Shown one piece after another: positions 51,749 through 60,999 of a DNA stretch of 64,000 bases. Source of the DNA: Candidatus Aminicenantes bacterium UBA6072. GTDB taxonomy: Bacteria > Acidobacteriota > Aminicenantia > UBA2199. The DNA lies in NCBI GenBank assembly GCA_002436105.1, contig DIXU01000009.1, positions 62,001 to 126,000 of the forward strand. The letters run 5' to 3'. The stretch's first letter is position 1; every line of letters starts with the position of its first letter. A program made the translations under genes and the position numbers. The notes beneath the pieces were generated by a model. It did not search any database, was not told the DNA's origin, and was given only the letters and a program-made list of their open reading frames with translations.

Positions 51749-53293
51749 TTAGAGGGGGATGTTGCCGTGTTTTTTCGGGGGCAGCTTCTGCGTCTTGTTG
51801 GCCAGGGCTTCCAGGTTCTTGATCAGGAAGGGGCGCGTCTCCACCGGCAGGATGATCTCGTCGACGTAGCCGTAGGCGGCGGGCTCCTTGGGATTGGCGA
51901 ATTTTTCCTTGTACTCGGCGATCAGCCGCTCGCGCACCGTCTCCGGCTCGACGGCCTCGGAGATGTCCTTCTTGAAGATGATGTTGATCGCCCCCTGCGG
52001 GCCCATGACCGCGATCTCGGCCGTCGGCCAGGCGCAGACCACGTCGGCGCCCAGGTGCTTGGAGCTCATGACGATGTAGGCCCCGCCGTAGGCCTTGCGG
52101 GTAATGACCGTCAGCTTGGGCACCGTGGCCTCGGAATAGGCGAAGAGCATCTTGGCCCCGTGCTTGATGATGCCCAGCTGTTCCTGGTCGCGGCCGGGCA
52201 GGAAGCCGGGGACGTCGACGAAGCTGACCAGCGGGATGTTGAAGGCATCGCAGAAGCGGATGAAGCGCGCCCCCTTCATCGAGGCCTGCACGTCGAGCGT
52301 ACCGGCGAAGATCGCCGGGTTGTTGGCGATGATGCCGACCGGGCGCCCGCCCAGGCGGGCGAAGCCAACCACCAGGTTCTGGGCGTAGCCCTTGTGGACC
52401 TCGAGGAACTTCTGGTGGTCGACCACGGCCAGGATCAGCTCCTTGACGTCATAGGGCTTGTTGGGGTTGACCGGCACGATCTCGTTCAGCCGGTCGTCCA
52501 TGCGGTCGAAGGGGTCGCTGCCTTCGGCATCGGGCGGCGGCTCCATGTTGGAGGCGGGCAGGTAGCCGAGCAGTTCCTTGACCATGTCCAGGGTGTCCTT
52601 CTCGTCGCGGCCGACGAAATGGGCCACGCCGGAGATGGTGGCGTGGCTCTCGGCGCCGCCCAGCTCCTCGAAGGTCACCTCCTCCTTGTTGACGGCCTTG
52701 ATCACCTCGGGGCCGGTGACGAACATGTAGCTGGACTTGTCGACCATGAAAACGAAGTCGGTGATCCCCGGCGAATAGACGGCGCCCCCGGCGCAGGGGC
52801 CCATGATCACCGAGACCTGGGGAATGACGCCCGAGGCGATGGTATTGCGGAAAAAGATGTCGCCGTAGCCGGCGAGGCTGTTGATCCCCTCCTGGATGCG
52901 GGCGCCGCCCGAATCGTTGATGCCGACGACCGGGGCCCCCGCCTTCAGCGCCAGGTCCTGGATATTGACGATCTTCCGGGCATGCATCTCGCCCAGCGAG
53001 CCCCCGAGGACGGTGAAATCCTGGGAAAAGACATAGACGACCCGGTCGTTGACCTTGCCGAAACCGGTGATGACGCCGTCACCCAGGAATTTCTTCTTGT
53101 CCAGGCCGAAGTTGCCCGAGTGATGGGAGACGTAGCCCTGCAGCTCGACGAAGGTGTCGGGGTCGAACAGGTACTCGATGCGGTCGCGGGCCGTCATCAG
53201 TCCGCGGGCCCGGCGTTGGGCGAGCTTGTCCAGTCCGCCCGCCGCTTCCTTCTCCTCGCGCAATTTGATCAGGTCCTTGATCTTGGTTTTCAT
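51749..53293 (-). CDS. Acyl-CoA carboxylase carboxyltransferase (beta) subunit
   Basis: 514 residues from ATG at 53293 with AGGTGA upstream; an extension to 53488 is unlikely because it would cross the promoter. Crotonase-fold halves are complete. Landmarks: RRARGLMTARDRIEYLFD, FSQDFTVLGGSLGEMHARK, INDSGGARIQEGI, GPCAGGAVYSPG and GGAYIVMSSKHLGADVVCAWP. Typical of propionyl-/methylmalonyl-CoA type transferases. It is the first gene of the operon; the carboxylase-like subunit follows after nine bases. Confidence 0.93.
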   Translation of the reverse strand: MKTKIKDLIKLREEKEAAGGLDKLAQRRARGLMTARDRIEYLFDPDTFVELQGYVSHHSGNFGLDKKKFLGDGVITGFGKVNDRVVYVFSQDFTVLGGSLGEMHARKIVNIQDLALKAGAPVVGINDSGGARIQEGINSLAGYGDIFFRNTIASGVIPQVSVIMGPCAGGAVYSPGITDFVFMVDKSSYMFVTGPEVIKAVNKEEVTFEELGGAESHATISGVAHFVGRDEKDTLDMVKELLGYLPASNMEPPPDAEGSDPFDRMDDRLNEIVPVNPNKPYDVKELILAVVDHQKFLEVHKGYAQNLVVGFARLGGRPVGIIANNPAIFAGTLDVQASMKGARFIRFCDAFNIPLVSFVDVPGFLPGRDQEQLGIIKHGAKMLFAYSEATVPKLTVITRKAYGGAYIVMSSKHLGADVVCAWPTAEIAVMGPQGAINIIFKKDISEAVEPETVRERLIAEYKEKFANPKEPAAYGYVDEIILPVETRPFLIKNLEALANKTQKLPPKKHGNIPL

Positions 53294-53312
53294 CGCTTCA
53301 CCTGTACGTGGA

Positions 53313-53341
53313 ATTGTATAATTTTCCGGGGGAAAAAGCAA
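53313..53341 (-). promoter_or_regulatory. Predicted promoter of the carboxylase operon
   Basis: Minus-strand TTGCTT (53341-53336), exactly 17 bases, TACAAT (53318-53313). It is divergent from tolQ, whose start is at 53480. Confidence 0.55.
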
Positions 53342-53479
53342 ATCGCGGCCGTCCAAACGGGCAAATGAGCCCCGTTCGCTGCGAAAATCCGCCCGCCTGC
53401 CCGTTTCTTCGCGCGAACCGCCCCCCGGCGGCGGCTTTCCGGGTTGAAAAACACGGGGAAATATGATAAAAATGAGGCA

Positions 53480-54171
53480 ATGAAACACATATTATTCGCG
53501 GTCACCCCCGTCAACAACAACGGCGACTTCGTCTACCTGATCCAGCACGCCTCCCTGGTGGTCAAGCTGGTCCTGTTGCTGCTGCTTTCTTTTTCCATCA
53601 TCTCCTGGGCGATCATCATCTTCAAGCTGATGGAATATTCCCGCGCCCGCAAGAACAGCCTCAAGTTCCTTGATTTTTTCAAGAAAAACAAGAATTTCAG
53701 CGAGATCCACAACGCCAAGGGCCTCTACGGCAACAACCCCCTGGGGGAGATCTTCCGTTTCGGCTACCGCGAGATCTCCCAGCAGACCGCCAGCGGCCAG
53801 AAGCTGGAAAAAATCGACCTGGACAGCCTGCACCGGGCCCTGCTGCGCGCATCCAACCAGGAGATCACCCGCTTCGAGCGCCTGAACGGCTTCCTGGCCA
53901 CCTGCGCTTCGGCCACTCCCTTCATCGGCCTGTTCGGCACGGTTTGGGGCATCATGACCTCCTTCCAGCAGATCGGCATCCAGATGAACGCCAACCTGGC
54001 CACCGTCGCCCCGGGCATCGCCGAGGCCCTGATCGCCACCGCCCTGGGGCTGTTCGCCGCCATCCCGGCCGTCATTTTCTATAACCTGCTGCTGAACAAG
54101 CTCAAGGTGCTCATCGCCATCATGGAAGACTTCATCCTCGAGTTCCTGAACCTGAGCGAGAAGCTGCGCTG

Positions 54172-54172
<1 letters not shown>
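53480..54172 (+). CDS. tolQ: TolQ, MotA/TolQ/ExbB proton channel subunit
   Basis: 230 residues from ATG at 53480 with GAGG upstream. Three membrane helices (about 22-45, 135-158, 178-200), with [18 protein letters not shown] as the family signature. With TolR it forms the proton-driven motor of the Tol-Pal system, which keeps the outer membrane attached during division. Its last base A is shared with the next ATG. Confidence 0.94.
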
Positions 54173-54590
<418 letters not shown>

Positions 54591-54594
<4 letters not shown>

Positions 54595-55373
54595 AGTTCA
54601 AGACCACGCTGCTGCTGTCGGTCGCCCTGCACGCCTCGCTGGCCGCCATCATGATCGTACAGCCGTCCAGGAAAGGCAGCGGCGAGATGACCTATTACGT
54701 CGACCTGGTCAACCTCGGCGGCGGGGGCGGCGGCCCAAGAGGGGGCGGCGGCGGGAACGAAGCGCCTCCGGCCGCTGCCGGCCCGGCGGCAGAAGGCGAT
54801 GCCGCCCTGATCGAGGAAAAGGGCGGCGGCGTGAAGAACCTGACCGTGGAGAAGGAATTCAAGTCGCCGCTGCGCTACCCGGACCGGGAAAGCCGGAAGA
54901 AAGTCGAGGAGGAAAAGATGATCTCGGTCGTGCGCAGGCAGCCGACCGTTCCCGGCAAGCAGCCCATCGTGCCCGGGGCCCCCGCCGCGGGGTTGAAGAC
55001 CGGCATCTCCAGCGGCGGCGGTTCGGGCAACGGCAGCGGCGGCGGTTCGGGCGACGGCAGCGGCGGCTGGGGCGGCGGGGGCTATTTCCCCCACGCCTAC
55101 TACGTCGACCTGCTGCGCAACCGCATCTCGGCCTCCTGGTACAGCTCCCTGGTCGCGCCGGGGCTGCGCGGCAAGTACGTCACCGGCGTCCATTTCATCA
55201 TCCGCCGCGACGGCCGCGTCAGCGACCTGCGGGTGGAGCGCTCCAGCGGCATCGATTCCCTCGACCTTTCGGCGCGCCGCGCCATCGAGAATGCCGCGCC
55301 CTTCGCCCCCCTGCCCAACGATTTCGCCTCGCAGTACCTGGTCGTGCATTTTGAGTTCGAATGGGAGAAATAA
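54591..55373 (+). CDS. tolA: TolA/TonB-type energy-transducing protein
   Basis: 260 residues. One N-terminal anchor (about 5-23), a Gly-rich region (near 41-60), an acidic and basic linker, a second Gly/Ser repeat (near 140-162), then a C-terminal TonB-like domain ([15 protein letters not shown] to LVVHFEFEW). It links the motor to outer-membrane partners. Position between tolR and tolB supports TolA, although the C-terminal domain resembles TonB. Confidence 0.88.
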
Positions 55374-56662
55374 TGAAACTGAGCCGAACCATCCTGATCC
55401 TGCTGGCCATGCTGGCGTTCCAGCCTCTGCGCGGCCAGGAGGAGATCACCATCCGCATCCGCGAGGGCATGCCCATGATCCCGGTGGCCATGCCGGCGTT
55501 CCAGCTCAACCCGGAGGCGCAGAAAAGCGAAACGGCCGCCGTTGTCTACGACACCCTGTGGCAGGACCTGGAGTTCTCGCGCGTTTTCAAGATGGTGCCG
55601 CGCGAGCATTACGCCTATATCCCCGCCTTCAACCCCAACGCCATCCGCTTCAAGGACTGGGCCTCCATCCAGGCCAACATCCTGGTTTCCGGCCAGCTGG
55701 AACTGACCGCCGACGACCGCGTGATCTTTTCCTTCAAGGTGTACGAGGTGACCGGCGAGCGCTTCATTTTCGGCCGCAACTTCGGAGGCAAGAAGGACCT
55801 GGCCCGCCTGATCGCCCACCGCGCCGCCGACGAGATGCTGAAGCATTTCGGCGAGCGGCCCCTGTTCACTTCCAAGATCGCCTACATCTCCGAAGCGGGC
55901 AACGACCGCGACGTGTATATCATGGATTTCGACGGCCAGCGCAGCACGCGCATCACCTTCAGCAGCGCCCTGGACATGCTGCCTTCCTGGAGCGCCGACA
56001 ACGAGAAGATCCTCTACACGTCCTACCGCAACCTCAGCCCCGAGCTGTTCATGTTCCATATCTATTCGGGAAAGACCGAGCTGATCTCCAGCGGCGGCAG
56101 CAACTACGCGGCCGACTGGTCCCCCGCGGGCGACCGCATCGTCTACACCTCCAGCAAGCACGGCAACGCCGAGATCTACCTGAAGGACATGAAGACGGGG
56201 CAGGAGAAGCGGCTGACCTTCAACCCGGCCATCGACACCTCCCCCTGCTGGAGCCCGAACGGCCGCGAGATCGCCTTCACGTCGCAGCGCGGCGGCACGC
56301 CGCAGATCTATGTCATGGACGCCGAGGGCAGCAATGTCCGCCGCATCACCATGGAGGGGGGCTACCACGATTCGCCCGCCTGGTCGCCCGACGGCATGCG
56401 CCTGGCTTTCGTTTCGCGCATCGAAAACCGCTTCGACATCTACATCTTCAACCTGAAGAGCAACGAGATCAGCAAGCTGACCGAGAACGCCGGCCGCAAT
56501 GAGAACCCCACCTGGTCGCCCGACGGACGCCACCTTGCCTTCTCCTCCAACCGCAGCGGCCGCTACCAGATCTACCTGGTCGATTACGACGGCCGCAACG
56601 TCCGGCAGATCACGAGCAGGGGCGAGAACAAGATGCCGAAATGGCAGCGCACGACAAAATAA
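55373..56662 (+). CDS. tolB: TolB periplasmic beta-propeller
   Basis: 429 residues from ATG at 55373, which shares the A of the preceding TAA. The signal peptide ends near LRGQ. The N-terminal domain (about 20-140) precedes WD40-like blades with repeated SWSADNEKI, DWSPAGDRIVY, CWSPNGREIAF, AWSPDGMRLAF and TWSPDGRHLAF. It binds Pal and the TolA partner in the periplasm. Complete propeller; typical length. Confidence 0.95.
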   Translation: MKLSRTILILLAMLAFQPLRGQEEITIRIREGMPMIPVAMPAFQLNPEAQKSETAAVVYDTLWQDLEFSRVFKMVPREHYAYIPAFNPNAIRFKDWASIQANILVSGQLELTADDRVIFSFKVYEVTGERFIFGRNFGGKKDLARLIAHRAADEMLKHFGERPLFTSKIAYISEAGNDRDVYIMDFDGQRSTRITFSSALDMLPSWSADNEKILYTSYRNLSPELFMFHIYSGKTELISSGGSNYAADWSPAGDRIVYTSSKHGNAEIYLKDMKTGQEKRLTFNPAIDTSPCWSPNGREIAFTSQRGGTPQIYVMDAEGSNVRRITMEGGYHDSPAWSPDGMRLAFVSRIENRFDIYIFNLKSNEISKLTENAGRNENPTWSPDGRHLAFSSNRSGRYQIYLVDYDGRNVRQITSRGENKMPKWQRTTK

Positions 56663-56681
56663 AGGCCGCAACCCCGCCAGT

Positions 56682-56710
56682 TTGACAATTTTTGTTTTGT
56701 ATATTATATT
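56682..56710 (+). promoter_or_regulatory. Consensus promoter of pal
   Basis: TTGACA (56682-56687), exactly 17 bases, TATATT (56705-56710), in an AT-rich tract. It gives pal and cpoB their own transcript besides the tol operon. AGGAGG precedes the ATG at 56740. Confidence 0.7.
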
Positions 56711-56739
56711 TTTTCAAGTAGAACAATAAAGGAGGACCC

Positions 56740-57276
56740 ATGAAAAGATTCTTGATCATCATTCTGGCCCTGGCATTCATCCTGCTTCTCGGCGCCTGCA
56801 GCAAGAAGGCCGCCAAGGTAGAGCCCGTGCAGGGCCCGGCCGTCGAGACCGTGGACGAGCCCGTTGCCCAGGTGGAAAAGCCCGTCCTGAGCGAGGAAGA
56901 GCTGTTCCAGCAGAAATCGCTCGAGGAACTCAACAAGGACCAGGTCCTCAAGATGATCCATTTTGATTTCGACATGTACTCCATCCGCGAGGACATGAAG
57001 CCGGTCATGCAGGCCAATGCCAACTGGCTGCTCAAGTTCCCCAGCGTGGAAGTGCTGGTCGAGGGGCACTGCGACGAAAGGGGCACCATCGAGTACAACA
57101 TCGCCCTGGGCGAGAAGCGCGCCGAGGCCGCCAGGAACTACCTGGTTTCGCTGGGTCTGAGCGCCGCCAAGGTCAAGATCATTTCCTACGGCAAGAGCAA
57201 GCCGCTGGTCACGGGCGTCGATGAGGCCACCTACTTCCAGAACCGCCGCGCCGAATTCGTCATCACCAAGAAATAG
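56740..57276 (+). CDS. pal: Peptidoglycan-associated lipoprotein Pal
   Basis: 178 residues. The lipobox LGAC places the acylated cysteine at residue 20. After a charged linker the OmpA-like domain runs from about 68 to 178 (IHFDFDMYSIREDMKP, VEGHCDERGTIEYNIALGEKRAEA, ISYGKSKP). It anchors the outer membrane to peptidoglycan and binds TolB. Complete. Confidence 0.96.
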   Translation: MKRFLIIILALAFILLLGACSKKAAKVEPVQGPAVETVDEPVAQVEKPVLSEEELFQQKSLEELNKDQVLKMIHFDFDMYSIREDMKPVMQANANWLLKFPSVEVLVEGHCDERGTIEYNIALGEKRAEAARNYLVSLGLSAAKVKIISYGKSKPLVTGVDEATYFQNRRAEFVITKK

Positions 57277-57281
57277 CTCCC

Positions 57282-58076
57282 ATGAAGCCAAGGCCCGTTC
57301 CGGCGCTGCTCCTGCTGCTGTGCCTGCTCGGCCTGCCCGTCCAGGCCGTGAAAAAAGACACCCAGCTGATCCTTGACGAGGTGCAGAAACTGGCCGAGGC
57401 GCTTGACAAGCTCTCCGTCCAGGTGGCGGAGTTGCTCAAGAAATCGGCCATCGCCGATGACAGGATCAGCGCCGTCGCCCGCAACCAGGCCGACCTGGCG
57501 CAGAGCAAGGAAAACTTCCAGCTCAGCATGCAGTTCCTGAAGGAAGAACTGAACGGAGTCAAGGATTCGCTGAACAAGCTGAGCGACCGGCTGATGAACC
57601 TCCCCGCCGTTCCCGCGGGAGCATCCCCTGGCGATGGGATGCCGGCGGCGGGGGCGATGCCGGGCGAGTCCCCCGTCCAGCCGGCCGCCGCGCCGGCCGC
57701 GGACCCATCCACCGTCTACTACGCGGCCTACTCCGATTACATCAAGGAGAACTTCGACCTGGCCATTGAGGGCTTCCGGCAGTTCCTGCGCAGCTTCCCC
57801 GACAGCGGGCTGGCCGACAATTCCCTGTACTGGATCGGCGAATGCCATTACGCCAAGAAAAAATACCCGGAAGCGATCAGCACGTTCAATGAGCTGCTCG
57901 CCAGGTACAAGGACGGCGACAAGGTGCCGGCCGCCATCCTGAAGAAGGGCTACGCCCTGATCGAGCTCGGCCGCCAGGGCGAAGGCATCGCCATCTTGAA
58001 GGAGTTGATCTCCCGCTTCCCGCTGTCCGAGGAGGCCTCGCTGGCGGGTCAGAAGATCAAGGAGTTCAGCGACTAA
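57282..58076 (+). CDS. cpoB: CpoB/YbgF, coiled-coil and TPR periplasmic protein
   Basis: 264 residues. Signal peptide (1-22), a coiled-coil (about 25-105), a Pro/Ala-rich linker (108-140) and a C-terminal TPR domain (YYAAYSDYIKENFDLAIEGF, SLYWIGECHYAKKKYPEAIS). This is the usual gene after pal and coordinates peptidoglycan synthesis with Tol function. The stop and the ssb start are one base apart. Confidence 0.9.
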   Translation: MKPRPVPALLLLLCLLGLPVQAVKKDTQLILDEVQKLAEALDKLSVQVAELLKKSAIADDRISAVARNQADLAQSKENFQLSMQFLKEELNGVKDSLNKLSDRLMNLPAVPAGASPGDGMPAAGAMPGESPVQPAAAPAADPSTVYYAAYSDYIKENFDLAIEGFRQFLRSFPDSGLADNSLYWIGECHYAKKKYPEAISTFNELLARYKDGDKVPAAILKKGYALIELGRQGEGIAILKELISRFPLSEEASLAGQKIKEFSD

Positions 58077-58077
58077 C

Positions 58078-58566
58078 ATGAGCCACGTACGCAGCTTGAA
58101 CCGCGTCATCCTGGTCGGCCGGGCGGGGAAGGACCCCGAGGTCACCGTCATGCCCAACAGCGGCCAGCAGCTGGCCAAGTTCAGCCTGGCCACCAACGAA
58201 GGCTACTACGACAAGAACAGCAACGCCTGGAAGGACCTGCCCACCGAATGGCACAATATCATCGCCTGGAGAGCCCTGGCCCAAAAAGTCGAAAAGGGGG
58301 TCGGCAAGGGCGACATGGTGCTGGTTGAGGGCAGCATCCGCACGCGCAAGTGGAAGGACAAGAACGGCCAGGACCGCTCGACCACCGAGATCACGGCCGA
58401 CAATATCATCGTCCTCGACCGCCGCAAGGACGGCGCCGCTGGATCCTCCTATGCCGGCGACCGTTCCCGGCGCGAATCCTTCCCCGAGGCCGGCCCCCAA
58501 GGCGCGCCCCCGTTCATGGGCGGGCCGGAAGGCGATGAGGCCGGCTTCGAAGAGGATCCCTTCTGA
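58078..58566 (+). CDS. ssb: Single-stranded DNA-binding protein
   Basis: 162 residues. The OB-fold occupies 1-110 (NRVILVGRAGKDPEV, WHNIIAWRALAQKVEKGVGKGD). A disordered tail rich in Gly, Pro and Asp ends with the acidic tip EEDPF, the docking site for repair proteins. The stop overlaps the next ATG as TGATG, so it is translationally coupled to the MglA-like GTPase, an unusual pairing. Confidence 0.94.
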   Translation: MSHVRSLNRVILVGRAGKDPEVTVMPNSGQQLAKFSLATNEGYYDKNSNAWKDLPTEWHNIIAWRALAQKVEKGVGKGDMVLVEGSIRTRKWKDKNGQDRSTTEITADNIIVLDRRKDGAAGSSYAGDRSRRESFPEAGPQGAPPFMGGPEGDEAGFEEDPF

Positions 58567-59642
58567 TGGCCTTTGTCAATTACAACAACAAGGAGATCAC
58601 GGCCAAGATCGTCTATTACGGGCCGGCCTTGAGCGGCAAGACCACGTGCCTGCGCTATATTTTCAACAATGACGAGATCGAGAACAAGGGCAAGCTGATC
58701 ACCCTCGATACCGATGGCGACCGCACCCTGTTCTTCGACTTCCTGCCCATGGAGATCGGCAAGCTGGGAAATTACTCCATCAAGATCCAGCTCTATACCG
58801 TCCCGGGGCAGGTGGCCTACGACACCACCCGCAAGCTGGTGCTGCAGGGCGCCGACGGCGTGGTGTTCGTCGCCGACTCCCAGGTCGTCATGCGCGACCA
58901 GAACAGCGAGAGCTTCACCAATCTCAAAAAGAACCTGAGGCTCAACAACCTGCAGTTCGAAAAAATGCCGCTGATCTTCCAGTTCAACAAGCGCGACTTG
59001 AAGGAGATCCTGCCCATCAGCGCCTTGAACAACGACCTGAATCCCGACAACAAGGCCTTCTTCCCCACCGTGGCCACCAACGGCGAGAACGTCCTGGAGG
59101 GGCTGCACGCCATCATCAAGCTGGTGATCATGCACTTGAAGAACCAGCTGTCCATCTTCCAGAAGGACAAGACCGTCATGTTTTCCCGCGAGGAGATCAC
59201 TTCCTCCGCCTCGAAGCCGGAGGAGAGGGAGGTCGCCTTCAAGGACCTGTCCGGAGAGAAGCCTCCCGGCGACACCGATGAGGAGGAGGTGTTCGAGCTC
59301 TCCTCGCCCATGGTCGACGCCGTCGACTCCCTCCGGCACGAGGCCGAGGAGGATGTTTTCAACCTGGAGGAGATCCAGGAGGTCAAGCCGGGACAATCGG
59401 ACTTCGACATCCCGGAGATCGATTTCGCCGAGGAAGAACGCCGCGACACCGATGCCGTCCCCTTCCCTGCCGCCGAGGCGGCCCCGGCAGCAAAGGCCAG
59501 CGACGATGAAACGGGGGATCTGCCCCAGGCGGCGGCTCCTGCCGTGCAGGCATACGAACTGCCGATCACCCTGGAGATCCCCGACGGCCCCGATAGCATG
59601 CAGATCCATTTGCACCTGAAGATCACCCTGAAAAAGAAGTAA
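58566..59642 (+). CDS. MglA-like small GTPase with long acidic C-terminal extension
   Basis: 358 residues. The GTPase domain is about 1-195: G1 GPALSGKTT (19-27), G3-like TVPGQ and G4 NKRD. This is the MglA group of prokaryotic small Ras-like GTPases, which set cell polarity in Myxococcus. Residues about 205-330 are disordered and acidic (repeated Glu/Asp, Ser, Pro). The tail ends in a short strand-rich piece (YELPITLEIPDGPD to LKITLKKK) resembling a docking domain. No MglB-like activator is seen nearby. Confidence 0.88.
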   Translation: MAFVNYNNKEITAKIVYYGPALSGKTTCLRYIFNNDEIENKGKLITLDTDGDRTLFFDFLPMEIGKLGNYSIKIQLYTVPGQVAYDTTRKLVLQGADGVVFVADSQVVMRDQNSESFTNLKKNLRLNNLQFEKMPLIFQFNKRDLKEILPISALNNDLNPDNKAFFPTVATNGENVLEGLHAIIKLVIMHLKNQLSIFQKDKTVMFSREEITSSASKPEEREVAFKDLSGEKPPGDTDEEEVFELSSPMVDAVDSLRHEAEEDVFNLEEIQEVKPGQSDFDIPEIDFAEEERRDTDAVPFPAAEAAPAAKASDDETGDLPQAAAPAVQAYELPITLEIPDGPDSMQIHLHLKITLKKK

Positions 59643-59652
59643 CCGCCGCGCC

Positions 59653-60999
59653 ATGAAAAAGGCCATCGGCTCCCTGTTGTTGTTCATCATCCTCGCAGCC
59701 GGCGCCTGGGCCCAGCAAGGCGCCGAAGCGCTGGTCCTCGAGTGCGCCGGCTACCTGGGGGCTTTCTTCAAGGACCGCTTCGACGTGCGCGTGGCCGTGG
59801 TCAGCCTGGAGAACAGGTCGGAACTGGGCGACCTGGCCCTGCAGAAACTCTACCAGATGCTGCTTTCGCGCCTGGAAGCGGAAAAAAACATCCGCCTGGC
59901 CGACCTGCTGATCGATTTCTCCGACGGCAGCGGGCGATTCAACCTGAGCCAGGCGCAGGATCTCGATTTTTTGCTGGACCTGAAGCTGGTCCAGAACAAG
60001 AGCAAGGCCGGCCTGGGATTGACGGTGTTCTCCCGCCTGCAGGACCGGATCGTGGCCGTGAAATACTTCGAACAGGCGCTCAGCCGGGGCGAAATGGACC
60101 TCCTGCAGGCGAAGAATTTCGCCTTCAGCGCCATGGGCTTCTCCAAGCTTCTCGAGTTCGAGAGCAAGATGGACCTGATGGACATCCAGTCCATCGCCGG
60201 CAGCGACGGGCAGACGCATTACTATTTCTACTACCCGGATGAGATCATCATCTACACGGCCAGGGAAACGCGCCTGGAGAAGCATTCGCAGTTCAAGCTC
60301 CAGCGCACCCGGCCTTTTTTCCCGGTGCTGCACCCGGAAGGGCGGCTGCTGCTGTTCCGCTCCGACCAGGACCTGGTGCTGACCGCCGGCGGCAACTTCT
60401 CCCCCAGCGCCCAGGTCATGACCTTCCGCGAGGGCCGGTGGCAGGAGTCCGGCAAGGTCGATTTCGTTCCCCTGCGCTTCCTGACGCTCAACCAGCAGGC
60501 CTACCTGATCGGCGCCCGCTACGAGGAGGGCAGGAATTTCTTCAAGGACAGGATCTATTTCCTCCCCTTCAGCGCCCTTGCCAGCGGCGAAGGGCTGCAA
60601 TACCGGCGGATCTGTCCGGCCATGGCCATCGACATTTCCTCCGCGAACGGGCAGCTGCAGGCCGTCCACGTGATCGACCGCGATTATGCCTACCGCCTGT
60701 TCAGCGCCGATTTCGAGGAGAGGACTCCCCTGACCGAGAAAAAGGGGGCGTCGCTGGCCGCCCTGAACGGGGAATGGCTGGCCATGAGCGATCACAGCCG
60801 CACGAACGACCAATTGTTCTTCTACGACATCCGCGACGGCGGGCTGAGACCGGTCTACTCCGGGAAGGTCGCCGGCGAGGTGCGTTTCATCGCCGCCGGG
60901 AACTGGCGGGGTACCCGCGGTTTCTGGGCCGGTGTCCGGCAGCAGGAGGACGGCATGGAGCGGCTGCTGGTGCAATTCTGGGGCAGGGGCGATGAATAG
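59653..60999 (+). CDS. Secreted protein with TolB-like N-terminal and propeller-like segments, function unknown
   Basis: 448 residues. The signal peptide is 1-21 (ends WAQQ). Residues about 35-150 (VAVVSLENRSELGDLALQKL and the following) recall the N-terminal domain of TolB/CsgG-like proteins that read the periplasm. The rest has many short strand pairs, such as EGRLLLFRSDQDLVLT and FLTLNQQAYLIG, compatible with a beta-propeller. No named family was recognised. It overlaps the next gene by eight bases. Confidence 0.7.
   Translation: MKKAIGSLLLFIILAAGAWAQQGAEALVLECAGYLGAFFKDRFDVRVAVVSLENRSELGDLALQKLYQMLLSRLEAEKNIRLADLLIDFSDGSGRFNLSQAQDLDFLLDLKLVQNKSKAGLGLTVFSRLQDRIVAVKYFEQALSRGEMDLLQAKNFAFSAMGFSKLLEFESKMDLMDIQSIAGSDGQTHYYFYYPDEIIIYTARETRLEKHSQFKLQRTRPFFPVLHPEGRLLLFRSDQDLVLTAGGNFSPSAQVMTFREGRWQESGKVDFVPLRFLTLNQQAYLIGARYEEGRNFFKDRIYFLPFSALASGEGLQYRRICPAMAIDISSANGQLQAVHVIDRDYAYRLFSADFEERTPLTEKKGASLAALNGEWLAMSDHSRTNDQLFFYDIRDGGLRPVYSGKVAGEVRFIAAGNWRGTRGFWAGVRQQEDGMERLLVQFWGRGDE

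Noticed and set aside
50246..53368. A 1040-codon open frame on the plus strand opposite the carboxylase genes
   Set aside because: It is the antisense of three clear, motif-rich genes. High GC with biased third positions produces long stop-free antisense frames. The translation is an unstructured mix of Val, Asp, Gly, Leu and Gln.
53444..53470. TTGAAA with downstream TATGAT as a tolQ promoter
   Set aside because: The spacing between the two hexamers (12 bases) is too short. A promoter probably exists in this divergent gap, but I cannot place it with confidence.
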